Shown: positions 24,010 through 34,516 of the stretch, one piece after another | How positions within the stretch are numbered: position 1 is the first letter of the stretch | How the letters are laid out: the number at the start of each line of letters is the position of its first letter | Assembly: GCA_947359465.1 (NCBI GenBank) | Contig: OX375883.1 | Location: 93,832,411 to 93,896,410 of the forward strand | Length of the DNA stretch: 64,000 nt | Direction of reading: 5' to 3' | Source of the DNA: Metellina segmentata | Taxonomy: Eukaryota; Arthropoda; Arachnida; Araneae; Tetragnathidae | Notes under the pieces: generated by a model | What the model was told of the DNA's origin: nothing | The model's input: only the letters and a program-made list of their open reading frames with translations | The model's database searches: none | Made by a program: the position numbers and the translations under genes

Positions 24010-24450
24010 CAATTTTTACTATGGTGCTTTTTGCATTCAAAAGTTAAACATCGACAACGTAAAAACATCAATGTTAAACAAATGTCGGCTCAATAAATCG
24101 ATTGTACATGCAACAATGTTTATATAAAACATTGATGTTTTGAAAACATCGACTTAGCATTCCTACTTTTCAGACCCTTCACCCATGGCCACTTTGGTCT
24201 AATAGTATGTTCAATTTACTGATAATAAAAATTATGCTAATTGGTTATTTTTAAATTTATACAATGGTACTTTTTTCATTTAAAAATAAAACATCGACAT
24301 GTATAAATATCGATGTTCCAAAAACATCGGCTCCAATACATCGATGTTCCAAAAACATCGGCTCCAATGCATCGATGTTTTTATAAAACATCGATGGTTT
24401 ATATAAAACATCGATGTTTTGAACACATCTACATCGATTTCGCATCCCTA
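24010..24450. mobile_element. CATCGAT hAT-type MITE, copy 4
   Basis: Two palindrome clusters (about 24040-24165 and 24290-24450) around the conserved spacer with gccactttggtctaatagta. It ends cgcatcccta. The left terminus is not clear. Confidence 0.75.
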
Positions 24451-25060
24451 ATACGCACTACATTCAAGGCTACTCTCTCCTTATACAAAATGTGACCGTT
24501 GCGAAATCGAGTTAAAAGCACTTTGGAATATCTCTCTCGTGAAGGCAATGCAGAACTAAATGATAAACCTCGATCTATGCCACGAAATGTATTGTTCATT
24601 TGCAAACTCCAATTACTTTGCCACTCGGCAACGATAGCCCAACAAGTTATTCTTCCACACAATGTCTGAACAGCTTGTTGGAGGTCATCACATGAAACAA
24701 GAAAAATCAAAGGTATCACATCAGTCATCGCAACTGGCAGTCATATGACGAATCTCGGTCCAAAACAAAACGTGTTTATCATCAGATTATAAATGCAGTT
24801 ATCTAAAAAGACATTTTTAATATATGAGTTTTTCAGCTCTTCTAGACCAGTATGGGGAGAAACTTAGACTGGCAAAATGTACACTTGGTCATTTTTTTTG
24901 TTTGCATGAACGTTATAATTCTTCTTGAGAAACACAATGTGTTTAGCAGAGTGACTAAAATTTATCTTTTTTATTCACTCAGAAAGGAGGTTTCCTTTAC
25001 TTCACGTGTACATGAATGATACAACCCTCAAAGTGGTTTCGACGAGTTATCTCATCCATC
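24451..25060. other. No recognised gene; unassigned open frame
   Basis: An antisense frame of 99 codons ends within copy 4 and starts at 24728. It resembles no family I know and partly overlaps MITE sequence, so I do not call it a gene. Confidence 0.4.
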
Positions 25061-25330
25061 ATGATCTGACTAAACTTGCTAATGACGAAATATCTCGTCA
25101 TCAAGATATTACCGGGTGTTTTTATAATAACGAGATCAAGATCTGGTCAGTTTTGTTCTGATGATGAGATATCTCGTCTTAAAGATATCGCCTGGTATGT
25201 TTATAATAGCGAGATCAAATCAGGTCAGATTTTTTATAGTGACGAGATATCTCGTCATAAAGATATTCTCTGGTATTTTTATGATGATTATACGATTAAG
25301 ACTTGGTCAGTTTTATTCTAATGACGAGAC
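25061..25330. repeat. ATATC-palindrome repeat cluster A
   Basis: Four loosely tandem units built from 'gacgagatatctcgtc' plus 'aagatctggtcagttttgtt' blocks (near 25085, 25165, 25245, 25325). The same modules recur near 37450, 57370, 60700, 61600 and 63500. Confidence 0.75.
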
Positions 25331-25784
25331 ATGTTCAGCATTGTTGATGAATAGGTACCTCGTCCAGCGAACGATCAGGAGGGTTCAAATGAATTGGAAC
25401 AGTCATTGCCTCATTTGTTCACATTGTTACCCGGTTGTACAGGTATCATTTTACTGACTCAAAAAGAGGTGTCTTGTTTGTTTAATCGAAGAGGGGACGT
25501 TGGAATATTATTTTTCATGAAGGAGAGGTTTAGGGGGAACTGTTATCAAGATCGTGTTCCTCCTCGTCTATTTGCTACTGTTCTTACTAGTTTTTATTTT
25601 ATGACCAATGCCTTTAGATTTTATAGCAGACGCCGTGGAATTGGATGCATTAACTTACGAATAAAGTGATATTGTAATGAAGGTAAAATTAGTATTTAAA
25701 TGATTAGATCCATATTAATATTCTCAATGATTAACAAAAGTATCAGTTATTATTGTAGGAATTGTTTTTAAAAATAAAACTTCG

Positions 25785-25944
25785 CTGTTAGTAGGATTCG
25801 AACCATTACCTAATTTGAGTAAACGATGGGCTACTAGCGATAATTTTGAAAGTGGAAAAATAACCTTTAACCTTTTTCTATAATTTATGTTACATAAGTA
25901 GCGCGAACAGCAAAAAACATATCTGAACGCAGTCGGGTAGGCTG
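25785..25944 (-). pseudogene. Two tRNA-Ser relics
   Basis: At 25785-25812 a T-arm-like gtaggattcgaacc follows a decayed acceptor. At 25928-25940 the first bases of a tRNA-Ser 3' end (cgcagtcgggtagg) are cut off by the MITE starting at 25945. The flank gttacataagtagcgcgaac also occurs beside the intact tRNA at 34982, so these are duplicated tRNA loci. Confidence 0.55.
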
Positions 25945-26725
25945 CAGGGATGCGACATCGATGTCGATGTTCACAAAACATAGATGTTTTTAACATTGAT
26001 GTATTGGAGTCGATGTTTTTGTAACATCGATGTTTATACTTGTCGAAGTTTTTACATAGTAGATGTTTTATTTTTAAACGAAAAAAAGTAACATATAAAT
26101 ATTAAAAAATAACCAAGAAGCATAATTTTTATAATCAGCAAATTGAACATACTTTTAGACCAAAGTGGCCAAGTGTAAAGGGTCTGAATAGTAAAGATGC
26201 AACATATTGATGTCGATGTTTTTAAAACATTGATGTATTGGAGACGATGTAGCATCACTAGTTGTTAAACCAGTTTTAAGAAATAGGGAAAGAAGTTTAA
26301 ATACACTGAATTTTAAAAACCTCTATGGTTTGGGGGCGATGTATTATTCACATCGATGTTTTAATTTTGAACATCGATGTTTTGCTGTCGATGTCGCATC
26401 ACTATAGGTGCTAATCCAGTTTTAAGAAATGAGAAAAAAGTTTAAATACACGGAATTTTAAATACATCGATAGTTTTGGTGCGATGTAATATCAAAATCG
26501 ATGTTTTAATATTGAACATCGAATTTTCAAAGCTTCGATGTTTTGCGGTCGATATAGCATCACTAGTTGCTAAACCTGTTTTAAGAAATGGGGGAAAAAG
26601 TTAAAATATACTGAAGTTTAAAAACATCGATGGTTTGGGGGCGATGTATTATCAACATCAATGTTTTAATTTTGAACATCGAATTTTCAAAACATCGATG
26701 TTTTGCTGTCGATGTCGCATCACTA
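25945..26725. mobile_element. CATCGAT hAT-type MITE, copy 5, multi-unit
   Basis: Starts cagggatgcgacatcgatg. The spacer lies near 26150, followed by three ~170-bp units that each end in gcatcac(t)a, with aatttaaaaacatcgatgg and gggcgatgtattatcaacat blocks. It ends gtcgcatcactag. Confidence 0.8.
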
Positions 26726-26726
26726 G

Positions 26727-26778
26727 TAGTCAGTCTAGAGGCTCACACTTCAACCACTAGAGCGGTTGGTCTGCTCAG
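26727..26778 (-). repeat. SINE head fragment, antisense
   Basis: Antisense match to the tRNA-like SINE head: gtctagaggctcaca and cttcaaccactagagcggttgg. Confidence 0.5.
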
Positions 26779-26877
26779 AAAGGAATATGAAATCTGAAAA
26801 AAATCAAGTGCGGTGCCTTGTGGACAGGGAAGTATTATTTATGCATTTTTGGTGTTGAAAAATAACAAAAGAAACTT

Positions 26878-26959
26878 CGCAGTCGGTAGGATTCGAACCT
26901 ACGCGGGAAGATCCCAATGGATTTCTAGTCCATCGCCTTAACCGCTCGGCCACGACTGC
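26878..26959 (-). tRNA. tRNA-Ser(AGA)
   Basis: An 82-nt gene. The acceptor gcagtcg/cgactgc pairs perfectly, and the discriminator base is G as in tRNA-Ser. The D-arm is gccgagcggttaaggc. The anticodon stem atgga/tccat carries loop ctagaaa, giving anticodon AGA. The long variable arm (tgggatcttcccg) is typical of Ser, and the T-arm has ggttcgaatcc (B box). T-runs follow on the minus strand. Identical or near-identical genes lie at 34982 and 47207. Confidence 0.97.
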
Positions 26960-27200
26960 TTACACTGCAAGCTGCTTAATTCATGCTTATGCTTTGCGAC
27001 ACTACGAGTTGTTTGTGCAGCAGTCAACTGTGAAGACACATGACTAATTATTGCCCCCAATTCCATAGCCTTTCGATGTTTACTTGCAGATGCTATTTTT
27101 TCTGTAGTGTAAGTTTTGCTAAATGGCTATTTTTCTCTCAGTGGCATTTTTCTCAACATTCCGGATTGTTATCCCGACGCCATTAGCCAAACTGGCCAAG

Positions 27201-27245
27201 CCTCATCCGGTTGCCTAGACCACTATATATATATATATATATATA

Positions 27246-27282
<37 letters not shown>

Positions 27283-27302
27283 GTCTAGGCAACCGGATGA
27301 GG
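27201..27302. repeat. Perfect 25-bp inverted repeat around (TA)n
   Basis: cctcatccggttgcctagac plus cacta (27201-27225) is exactly complementary to 27278-27302, with a (TA)n core. Together they could extrude a ~100-bp cruciform. Confidence 0.9.
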
Positions 27303-28483
27303 GGGCTGAGACTTGAACGGATCTGGGGCTTCCTATTCGAAGGGGCTCATGGAAAAAGTGTACAGTTTAAAATGAATTTGCCAGAGGCATGGTAACTAAA
27401 AGAAAGGTTATTGGACAGGGAATCTAGTAAGAAATTTCATTGGTAGAGGTCGGGAGTTAAGCCAAGAGGTAATTTTATCTTACTGGCCATTTGAGAGGAA
27501 AAGTGGTCGTGTGAGGTCCAGTCATACTGGGAGGTCCGGAGGTCAAAGGTGAAAGGGGATGGTAAGATATGTGACATATTGGACAAACAAGACGAAAGAC
27601 TGAAATGGAAGTGGGGTGAGTAAGGGGCTGGTCTCTGGTAAGAATTGTATTAGGGGGTTCTTTTTCGGTATCGTTTCATATATATCGTTAGGTATCGTTT
27701 CATATCTCCTAAGTTGGCCACGACTAGGATAAGTTAGTGAACCCCTGGTATACATTAAATCAAGCCCAATACGTGAATATTCGAGTTGTGAACGTATGTA
27801 AATTCTACGTATTCCGTCTGTTTGCTTACATTGAAGATCCCTCTCGTAATTGAAACAAACTCCGACAGGGCAATAAATATGTCTTGAATTTAGAGTTTGA
27901 AAGAATTTGTCGTTTCTCAAGACCATTTCGGCACCGTGTAACGGCCCATTTTGATTAATTCGGAAGCAACGAATTTCGTTTCGTCTCCGAGGTCACTCCC
28001 GCACGAAACGCGTCGCCATTGAGGTTATTTCCCTTGCGTCAGACAGGCCACAGTGTGGCTGCCGCGAAAGCAATTAACTATCGTTGTCACATTGGGTCTG
28101 GGCTGGACCGCATGGTGTATTATTTCGTCGCCTGCAGCTGACAGGCTCTTTTATCAACCGCAGCATAAGCGTCGCTTCTTGCGGAATCTCCCTTTTTTTC
28201 TCCCCACAGTCCTGATAGACGACGCTGGGGGTTTGAGAAGCCATTGCATGTTTCGGAAAAGATCGGAATAAAGAGATTGTTTCCACTTCGTTTGCATTGT
28301 TTGCGCGTAGGCGTGTTCTTAAGCCGCGTCTACACCGAGCTCTTAAGCCGCTTAAATATTTTCTCCCCCCATTTGTGAGGAAGACGTTTTACGACTCCTT
28401 TTGCAGACCCTCTCTTGTGTAAACGCTTTATCGACTTTTATCGCCAACACAAAGGAGACAAGACTCCCAGATAAAAGTAATTT
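27303..28483. other. No recognised gene; GC-richer patch 27950-28320
   Basis: An antisense ATG frame at 27926-27543 (127 codons) has no recognised domain. The patch 27950-28320 is CpG-richer than its neighbours, with short overlapping frames on both strands and an AATAAA near 28269. It could be unannotated exon or UTR, but nothing identifies it. The segment 28380-28470 (gacgttttacgac ... cacaaagg) resembles 31955-32020. Confidence 0.35.
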
Positions 28484-28550
28484 TCAATTACCGTCGTACT
28501 AGAGCAACACAACGGGCTATTGATGAGGGTCCAGGATCAATGCCCTAAGG
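28484..28550 (-). repeat. SINE, antisense, first piece (split by two hATs)
   Basis: accgtcgtactagagcaaca and cgggctattgatgagggtcc belong to the main SINE; the rest resumes at 30090. The piece ends with CCCTAAGG, the hAT target. Confidence 0.85.
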
Positions 28551-29456
28551 TAGGCGTGGGCTACCTTTGGAAAGTTGCGGGCTAAACTTTAGGATATTAG
28601 TGAAGTCGCGGGCCGTAGATAATAGGTAGTTGTGAAAAAGTAATAATGATAAGGTTTATTTTATTTTATATATTTATAAAGTAGAATGTGGTGAAGTCAC
28701 ATGAACAGAATAATATACAAACAAGATAACAAGAAACAAGATAACAACAATAAACAAGATAATCAATGTTGGGATCAATCGCACTAATACACAAGTGCGG
28801 AGTGTTTTCCAAATTTTCCTCTGTAAGCCTGGTTCGATGTTTCAATTTATTAGTTTTCATCATGGAAAAGAACTATCCGAGTATTGTTAATTTGCATCAG
28901 TGTTTTTATAACAATCACATCCGCTAGTAAGGAATTGAATTAAGAAGAGTAAGGCCGTTTCTCGGATACAATTAATAACGAAATTTATAATTATTATTCC
29001 CGATTATCCGTGGAATTGTGTGGGGGGTTGTGTCGCCGATAACTTGTCTGGCGACTTTAAAACCTCGCGTTTTGATCTAATTTGTTCACGAAAACCGGAT
29101 CTGTCAACTCATATATCTAATACTAATTTTATTAGTAATAATAAAATTAGTATTGGATATATGAGTTGGCTGATCCTATATAAGGTAGTATAGGAAATAC
29201 CAACTTTTACATTTTTATATTCAGGTGTGCCACAAATAATTCAATACATTTTTAGTGTGTCGTCAACTAAAAGAGGTTGAGAAACACTGACCCACGTTGT
29301 TCAGGCTTTTGTTCCCCCCACCCTCACTCGCTTGTTGGCGAGAACCGGGACTATTTAATTTTTTTTAGAGAGCTATTTTGAAATTTTCTGCGGGCCGGAT
29401 CAAAAGCCGGGGAGGGCCACATCCGGCATTCGGGCCCCGGGGGTTGCCCATATGTG
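28551..29456. mobile_element. Non-autonomous hAT element A
   Basis: Starts taggcgtgggctacctttgg and ends gggttgcccatatgtg, imperfect inverted ends of the common hAT type (CAGGGGTGGGCAACC-like). gcgggccgtag near 28605 and ctgcgggccgg near 29390 extend the inversion. Perfect 8-bp direct repeats CCCTAAGG lie at 28543-28550 and 29457-29464. No transposase domain was found. Confidence 0.85.
29106..29167. repeat. 29-bp inverted repeat with 4-nt loop
   Basis: Arms 29106-29134 and 29139-29167 are complementary with one mismatch, loop gtaa. It lies inside hAT element A. Confidence 0.9.
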
Positions 29457-29464
29457 CCCTAAGG

Positions 29465-30089
29465 CATCGATTCCCAACCAGTGGTACGCGGTAACGTTTC
29501 AGGTTGTACACAAGGATAATACGAGCGACCCAAATATTCTACGAAGTTTGTTCGATTTTTTTAGTATGTACAAGCATGTTATAGGAAAAATGGGACTATA
29601 TGAAATCAATTTTGTGATTCAAGTTTTTATTACATTGTAAAAAATGAGGCTAACTGTAGCACATTATTTAAAGAGAAACTTCGTTGTTGATTATCTAATT
29701 ATATTCAGTGGCTATCTCGGCGAAATTAAGTTAGTATCTCTCCATGTAAAATCATTTTATGAAGAATTCCTTTATCTTTATGTATGAGTAATACGCACGG
29801 ATAATTCGAGATAATTTTTTGTTTTTAGACCTGTGAGTAAAAAAAATAAAACTGCAATTTCCCATAATCGTTTTATTTTGTCATTTATTAAAACATCATT
29901 AATACGAAATACAAGTGCATTAATCATAAAATATGAAGCTTTCTTAGTATTTTAATTAAAATAAAACAAGCCATTGGACACTTTTCTGACATTAGATGTA
30001 TGTTTCTAGAAAATATAAGACTGGTGGCACGCCAAATATTTCTAAAAATTTCAAGTGGTACGCAGTTATTATAGGGTTGGGAACCCCTG
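29465..30089. mobile_element. Non-autonomous hAT element B
   Basis: Starts catcgattcccaaccagtgg with tacgcgg and ends gtggtacgc...gggttgggaacccctg, inverted hAT ends of the CAGGGGTTCCCAACC type. It abuts element A, separated only by CCCTAAGG, and is followed by the same CCCTAAGG at 30090-30097. At 625 bp it shows no transposase domain. Confidence 0.85.
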
Positions 30090-30097
30090 CCCTAAGG

Positions 30098-30145
30098 GAA
30101 AGATTCGAAGACAACACCACGTAATTTTGAAAAACGGAACTTTTA
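30098..30145 (-). repeat. SINE, antisense, second piece
   Basis: gaaagattcgaagacaacac and cacgtaattttgaa continue the SINE cut at 28550. Confidence 0.8.
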
Positions 30146-30521
30146 TAGAACTCGTTAACAACTACAAGAATAGACGAATTCCTTGAAGAGACTTTGATCT
30201 TTATTATAAACCATACAAATTGAAAATATATTAATTAAATTTTGAATAATCATATTTGCATATTACCCATATAGAGTAAGTTTTTGCTATATTTCATGTT
30301 TTTCATACCTAAAATAGATAAAAAAAATAATACAAAATAAATTTTTTTTAATGTTGTTCCATCTTTTTAGCCCTAATTTTTAATATGATGCAGAAAAAAA
30401 GTTAAATTTTAAATAATTAAAAAAAAATCTTCTCCGAAGGTAGTCGGATACGATATGATGTCATTTTGACAATCTGCAATGCTAAGAAAATTGAAAAAGA
30501 AATCAGAAATGACACAATGTG
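30146..30521. other. AT-rich, no gene
   Basis: Low-complexity A/T runs; nothing recognised. Confidence 0.5.
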
Positions 30522-30764
30522 CATCCGAGGACAATACCTCGTAATTTTGAACCACGGTCAGATGAAGAGGTAACACCTAAGCTGTCACCCCACCCTCCAA
30601 ACTTCCAGCAATCTAAAGGGAGGACTTTCGGCGACGACAGATTTAAGGTGCAGCAGTCACCTTTACACCATACGCTTACAAACATCCATGCATTGACCCG
30701 GATTCGAACCAGGAACCTTCCTACCTTGAGGCTAAAACCTTAACCACCATACTGGTAGGTTGGC
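30522..30764 (-). repeat. SINE copy, antisense, tail missing
   Basis: Runs from atccgaggacaatacctcgt through ggcgacgacagatttaaggt to the tRNA-like head (ggattcgaaccaggaacctt, ttaaccaccatactggtagg). The 3' tail is absent. Confidence 0.85.
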
Positions 30765-32486
30765 TCATGCCACCCAGAGGACAGGCCTCTTTCTAAATAG
30801 TTATATTAATGTTATCACCGGCTCTCTCATCCACGCCATTTTTATCGAATAAGTCACTCACTTACAGTTTGGCGGGATATGTGGTAAAAGCAAGCAAAGA
30901 CTGTGTCAGCGACCACGTCGTGCCGAAGGGCAGAGAGGAGTGCTGATTGTCAAGCAATACCGAAAGGGACCGATACAGGGGAGCATTTTCATCCCAAATT
31001 TCGTCTCGGAGAAATGTTCGCAAAAAGTTGCAATCTTTGATCATTACTGACTTCTGGTGGAAACAAAATTGGAGTTGCAAACTCGCCATCTCGACATGAG
31101 ATCGTGACGATAAAATTAATGGGTACAACTACACTCTACGTTTATGAGTGGTGGCAACGATCTTGGCTGTTTTTTTGGTGAACTTCTAAAGTTACCAAGG
31201 AAATAATTATTTCAAAACTAATTTTTAAAAATATTTTTTTTTTACAACGAAAAAGAAAAACTTGAAATCACATTTGAGAACGTTTTGAAAAGTATATTTT
31301 TTTAAAAAACTTTTGCAAAAAGTAGTAAGCTTAAACACATTTGAATCAGCAGAAAAACTAATCTGCGAATGTTGGGTAAGAATACCCTGATACTCATCAA
31401 TTACACTAAATACAGTAGGCTTTTTCTAAAGAAAAAGATTTTTAAAAGAAAAAAAAGCAAGCAATAATACAACTTGATAAGTCAGAAATGCTCCGGGAAA
31501 AAATAATTTTAAAAAAAATTCCACAAATGCCAAAAAAAACAACAACTTTTAAACATTTTGTAAAAAATGTTTTTTTTTAAATAAAAATTCCATAACTGAA
31601 GAAATACAAATAAATGAACCAATGGTATTACAGAAAAAAAATGTAAAAGCACCAATGCAATCAAAGGATATTTTTAAAATAAAAATAACCAATGGAAACA
31701 AAGAAAGAATTTCAAACGAACCATTGAAATCCAACGACTTTTTCGGATTTTGGAAGAACTTTCTAGAATATTCAAAATGAAAATTACCGTTTGCCGAGGT
31801 TGTCATGAAAACCAGAGTAAACATAAAGACAGATGGGTTACCTTAATCTAAGCGTAGAGTGTAGCTGTACCAATTAATGCCGTTTCTCGAAATTGCTTCG
31901 ATATTTGGACAGGGAGAAGTTTGCAACTTCGGTGGGAGGTCCTTTTTGTCAGGTAGACGTTTTACGACACCGTTTCGACCCTCTCCGACTTTTATTGGCG
32001 ACACAAAGGGTACAGGCCTGCTGGAGGTAAAGTTTCTAACTCGACATAAGACGTATTTGTTCTCTTAACCACGTTTTTTCTGATATTTTTACTCAATTAT
32101 ATTCCAATTTTGTTTTGTTCTTCATATGATTTATATGAGAGACATTTTCTGTGATACTAAATACAGATGGCGGTAATGATGAGGCGATACGTGTTTCTAG
32201 CATGTATTCGGAATGTGACCTGATTGCTTGTTTTTCAAAAGCGATTCATAGAATGTATGAGCCGTTGTTTTTAAAAGTGGTATAAGTCTACTTTAAAAAA
32301 AAATTCAGTTTAAGTTCTTTAACAATTTTGATAATTATTATTGCATAATAAATTTAACAGTTTTTTGGTGTTAAAAACATCATCCGAATTGAGTAATGTT
32401 TGTCCATATTTTTAAATTGATTTAAACACCCCTTTAATATCTCGATGTATGAAAAAAATGGATTTATACCACTTTCGAAAACAACG
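30765..32486. other. No recognised gene
   Basis: An antisense frame at 31128-30862 (88 codons) sits in a GC-richer patch but matches no family I know. The segment 31930-32025 resembles 28380-28470 (gacgttttacgac, gacttttat.g, cacaaagg), an unclassified repeat. The rest is AT-rich. Confidence 0.4.
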
Positions 32487-32494
32487 GTTCAAAG

Positions 32495-33052
32495 TAGGGA
32501 TGCGACATCGACAGCCAAACATCGATGTTCAAAATTAAAATATCGATGTTGATAATACATCGTCCCAAAAACATCAATGTTTTTAAAATTCAGTGCATTT
32601 AAACTTTTTACCCCATTTATTAAAACTGGTTTAACACCTAGTGATGCAAAATCGACAGCAAAACATCGATGTTGATAATACATCGCCCCAAAACCATCGA
32701 TGTTTTTAAAATTCAGTGTATTCAAACTTTTTTCCCCATTTCTTAAAACTGGTTTAGGAACTAGCGATGCGACATCGTCTTTTTTCTAAAACATCGACAT
32801 CGATGCCGCATCCTTATTTTTCAGACCCTACATCCTTGGTCACTTTGGTCTAAAAGTATGTTCAATATGCTGATTATAAAAATTATGCTACTTGGACATT
32901 TTTAAAATTTTTATAACGGTACTTTTTTAATTTAAAAATAAAACATCGACAACGTAAAAACATCGACCCCAATACATTGATGTTAAATACATCGATGTTT
33001 TTTTTAAAAACATCGATGTTTTGAAAACATCGACATCGATGTCGCATCCCTA
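32495..33052. mobile_element. CATCGAT hAT-type MITE, copy 6, with perfect TSD
   Basis: Starts tagggatgcgacatcgac and ends gacatcgatgtcgcatccct-a. Perfect 8-bp direct repeats GTTCAAAG lie at 32487-32494 and 33053-33060, which places the family among hAT-type elements. It has two left units, the conserved spacer (ggtcactttggtctaaaagt) and the right palindrome cluster. Confidence 0.92.
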
Positions 33053-33060
33053 GTTCAAAG

Positions 33061-33711
33061 TAGTGTGTGTGTAAGTAATCTTTGTATGTGCTAAGGATCA
33101 TATGACAAAATAAGTAGTATCTTAACCCTTTAACTACTTCAGTCTTCGGAGAAAACGAACGTTTCAAATCTGATTGGTCGGCACGACTTTGGCGATTTAA
33201 CCATTTTTGTCAACATACTATAGAAATGAGCACTCAAATGTCTACCCTGTTATAAGATATATTTCCAGACGAGCCGATAAAATTTCAAACGGGCAAACCA
33301 ATTCAAGTTTACACAGAGTAGTCAAGTGGATAGTCGACATATTGTTCACATTTTTTGAAGATCCCCCCCAACAGCAATTTCATTCTCCCAATAGTTCATT
33401 CTACTTTTGTGTGATCTACAAGTAAAATTTTCGCTTTCCATCTGGTTTGTTTGTTTACCCTGAAAATCCTTCATTCACTTAAAACTAAAATTATTATATT
33501 TGAAAACCTGCTGATGACAGATTAACAAATAACAATATAATAATTTACATTTTATAAGAATCTAAAATTAGGAACATGAAAACCTTCACACGCAAACTCA
33601 ACGAATGCATTAGTTACTTTAATATTTATACGTTATAAAATTTCGAAGTTATTAAATAGGTACGTAGTCAAGGATGATAAAAAATAACTGCTTAAATCTA
33701 AAAGTATGTTA
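33061..33711. other. No gene recognised
   Basis: AT-rich, short frames only. Confidence 0.45.
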
Positions 33712-34492
33712 TGAAAGTTCAGTATATTTTGTAAATTTAGTATATTATGAAAGTTCAGTACATTATGTAAATTCAGTATATTGTGAAAGTTTAGTAAGAT
33801 TAGTATATTATGAAAGTTTAGTATTTATAATAGATTAGTATATTATGAAAGTTTAGTATTTATAATAGATTAGTACATTATGAAAGTTTAGTATTTATAA
33901 TAGATTAGTATTTATAATAGATTAGTATATTATGAAAGTTTAATATTTATAATAGATTAGTATATTATTAAAGTTTAGTATTTATAATAGATTAGTATAT
34001 TATGAAAGTTTAGTATTTATAATAGATTAGTGTATTATGAAAGTTTAGAATTTATAATAGATTAGTATATTATGAAAGTTTAATATTTATAATAGATTAG
34101 TATATTATGAAAGTTTAATATTTATAATAGATTAGTATATTATGAAAGTTTAGTATTTATAATAGATTAGTACATTATGAAAGTTTAGTATTTATAATAG
34201 ATTAGTATTTATAATAGATTAGTATTTATAATAGATTAGTATTTATAATAGATTAGTATTTATAATAGATTAGTATATTATGAAAGTTTAGTATTTATAA
34301 TAGATTAGTGTATTATGAAAGTTTAGAATTTATAATAGATTAGTATATTATGAAAGTATAATATTTATTATAGATTAGTATATTATGAAAGTTTAATATT
34401 TATAATAGATTAGTATATTATGAAAGTTCAATATGTAATGAAAGTTTAGTATTTATAATAGAGTAGTATATAATGAAAGTTCAGTTTTTCAT
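33712..34492. repeat. Minisatellite, 35-bp unit with 17-bp sub-unit
   Basis: Unit: tagtatattatgaaagtt followed by tagtatttataatagat. About 20 units. Near 34180-34265 the 17-bp half alone repeats five times, showing replication or unequal exchange at two unit sizes. Confidence 0.95.
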
Positions 34493-34516
34493 CAAATGAT
34501 TTTACAGTATGGTAGG

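Noticed and set aside
27543..27926. 127-codon antisense ATG frame as a host gene
   Set aside because: No domain, no family resemblance and no supporting splice or regulatory context; kept only as a note.
30862..31128. 88-codon antisense frame as a gene
   Set aside because: No recognisable family; it could be part of an unclassified repeat.
33712..34492. CRISPR-like regular array
   Set aside because: Repeats are contiguous with no unique spacers, AT-only sequence and no cas genes; a eukaryotic minisatellite.
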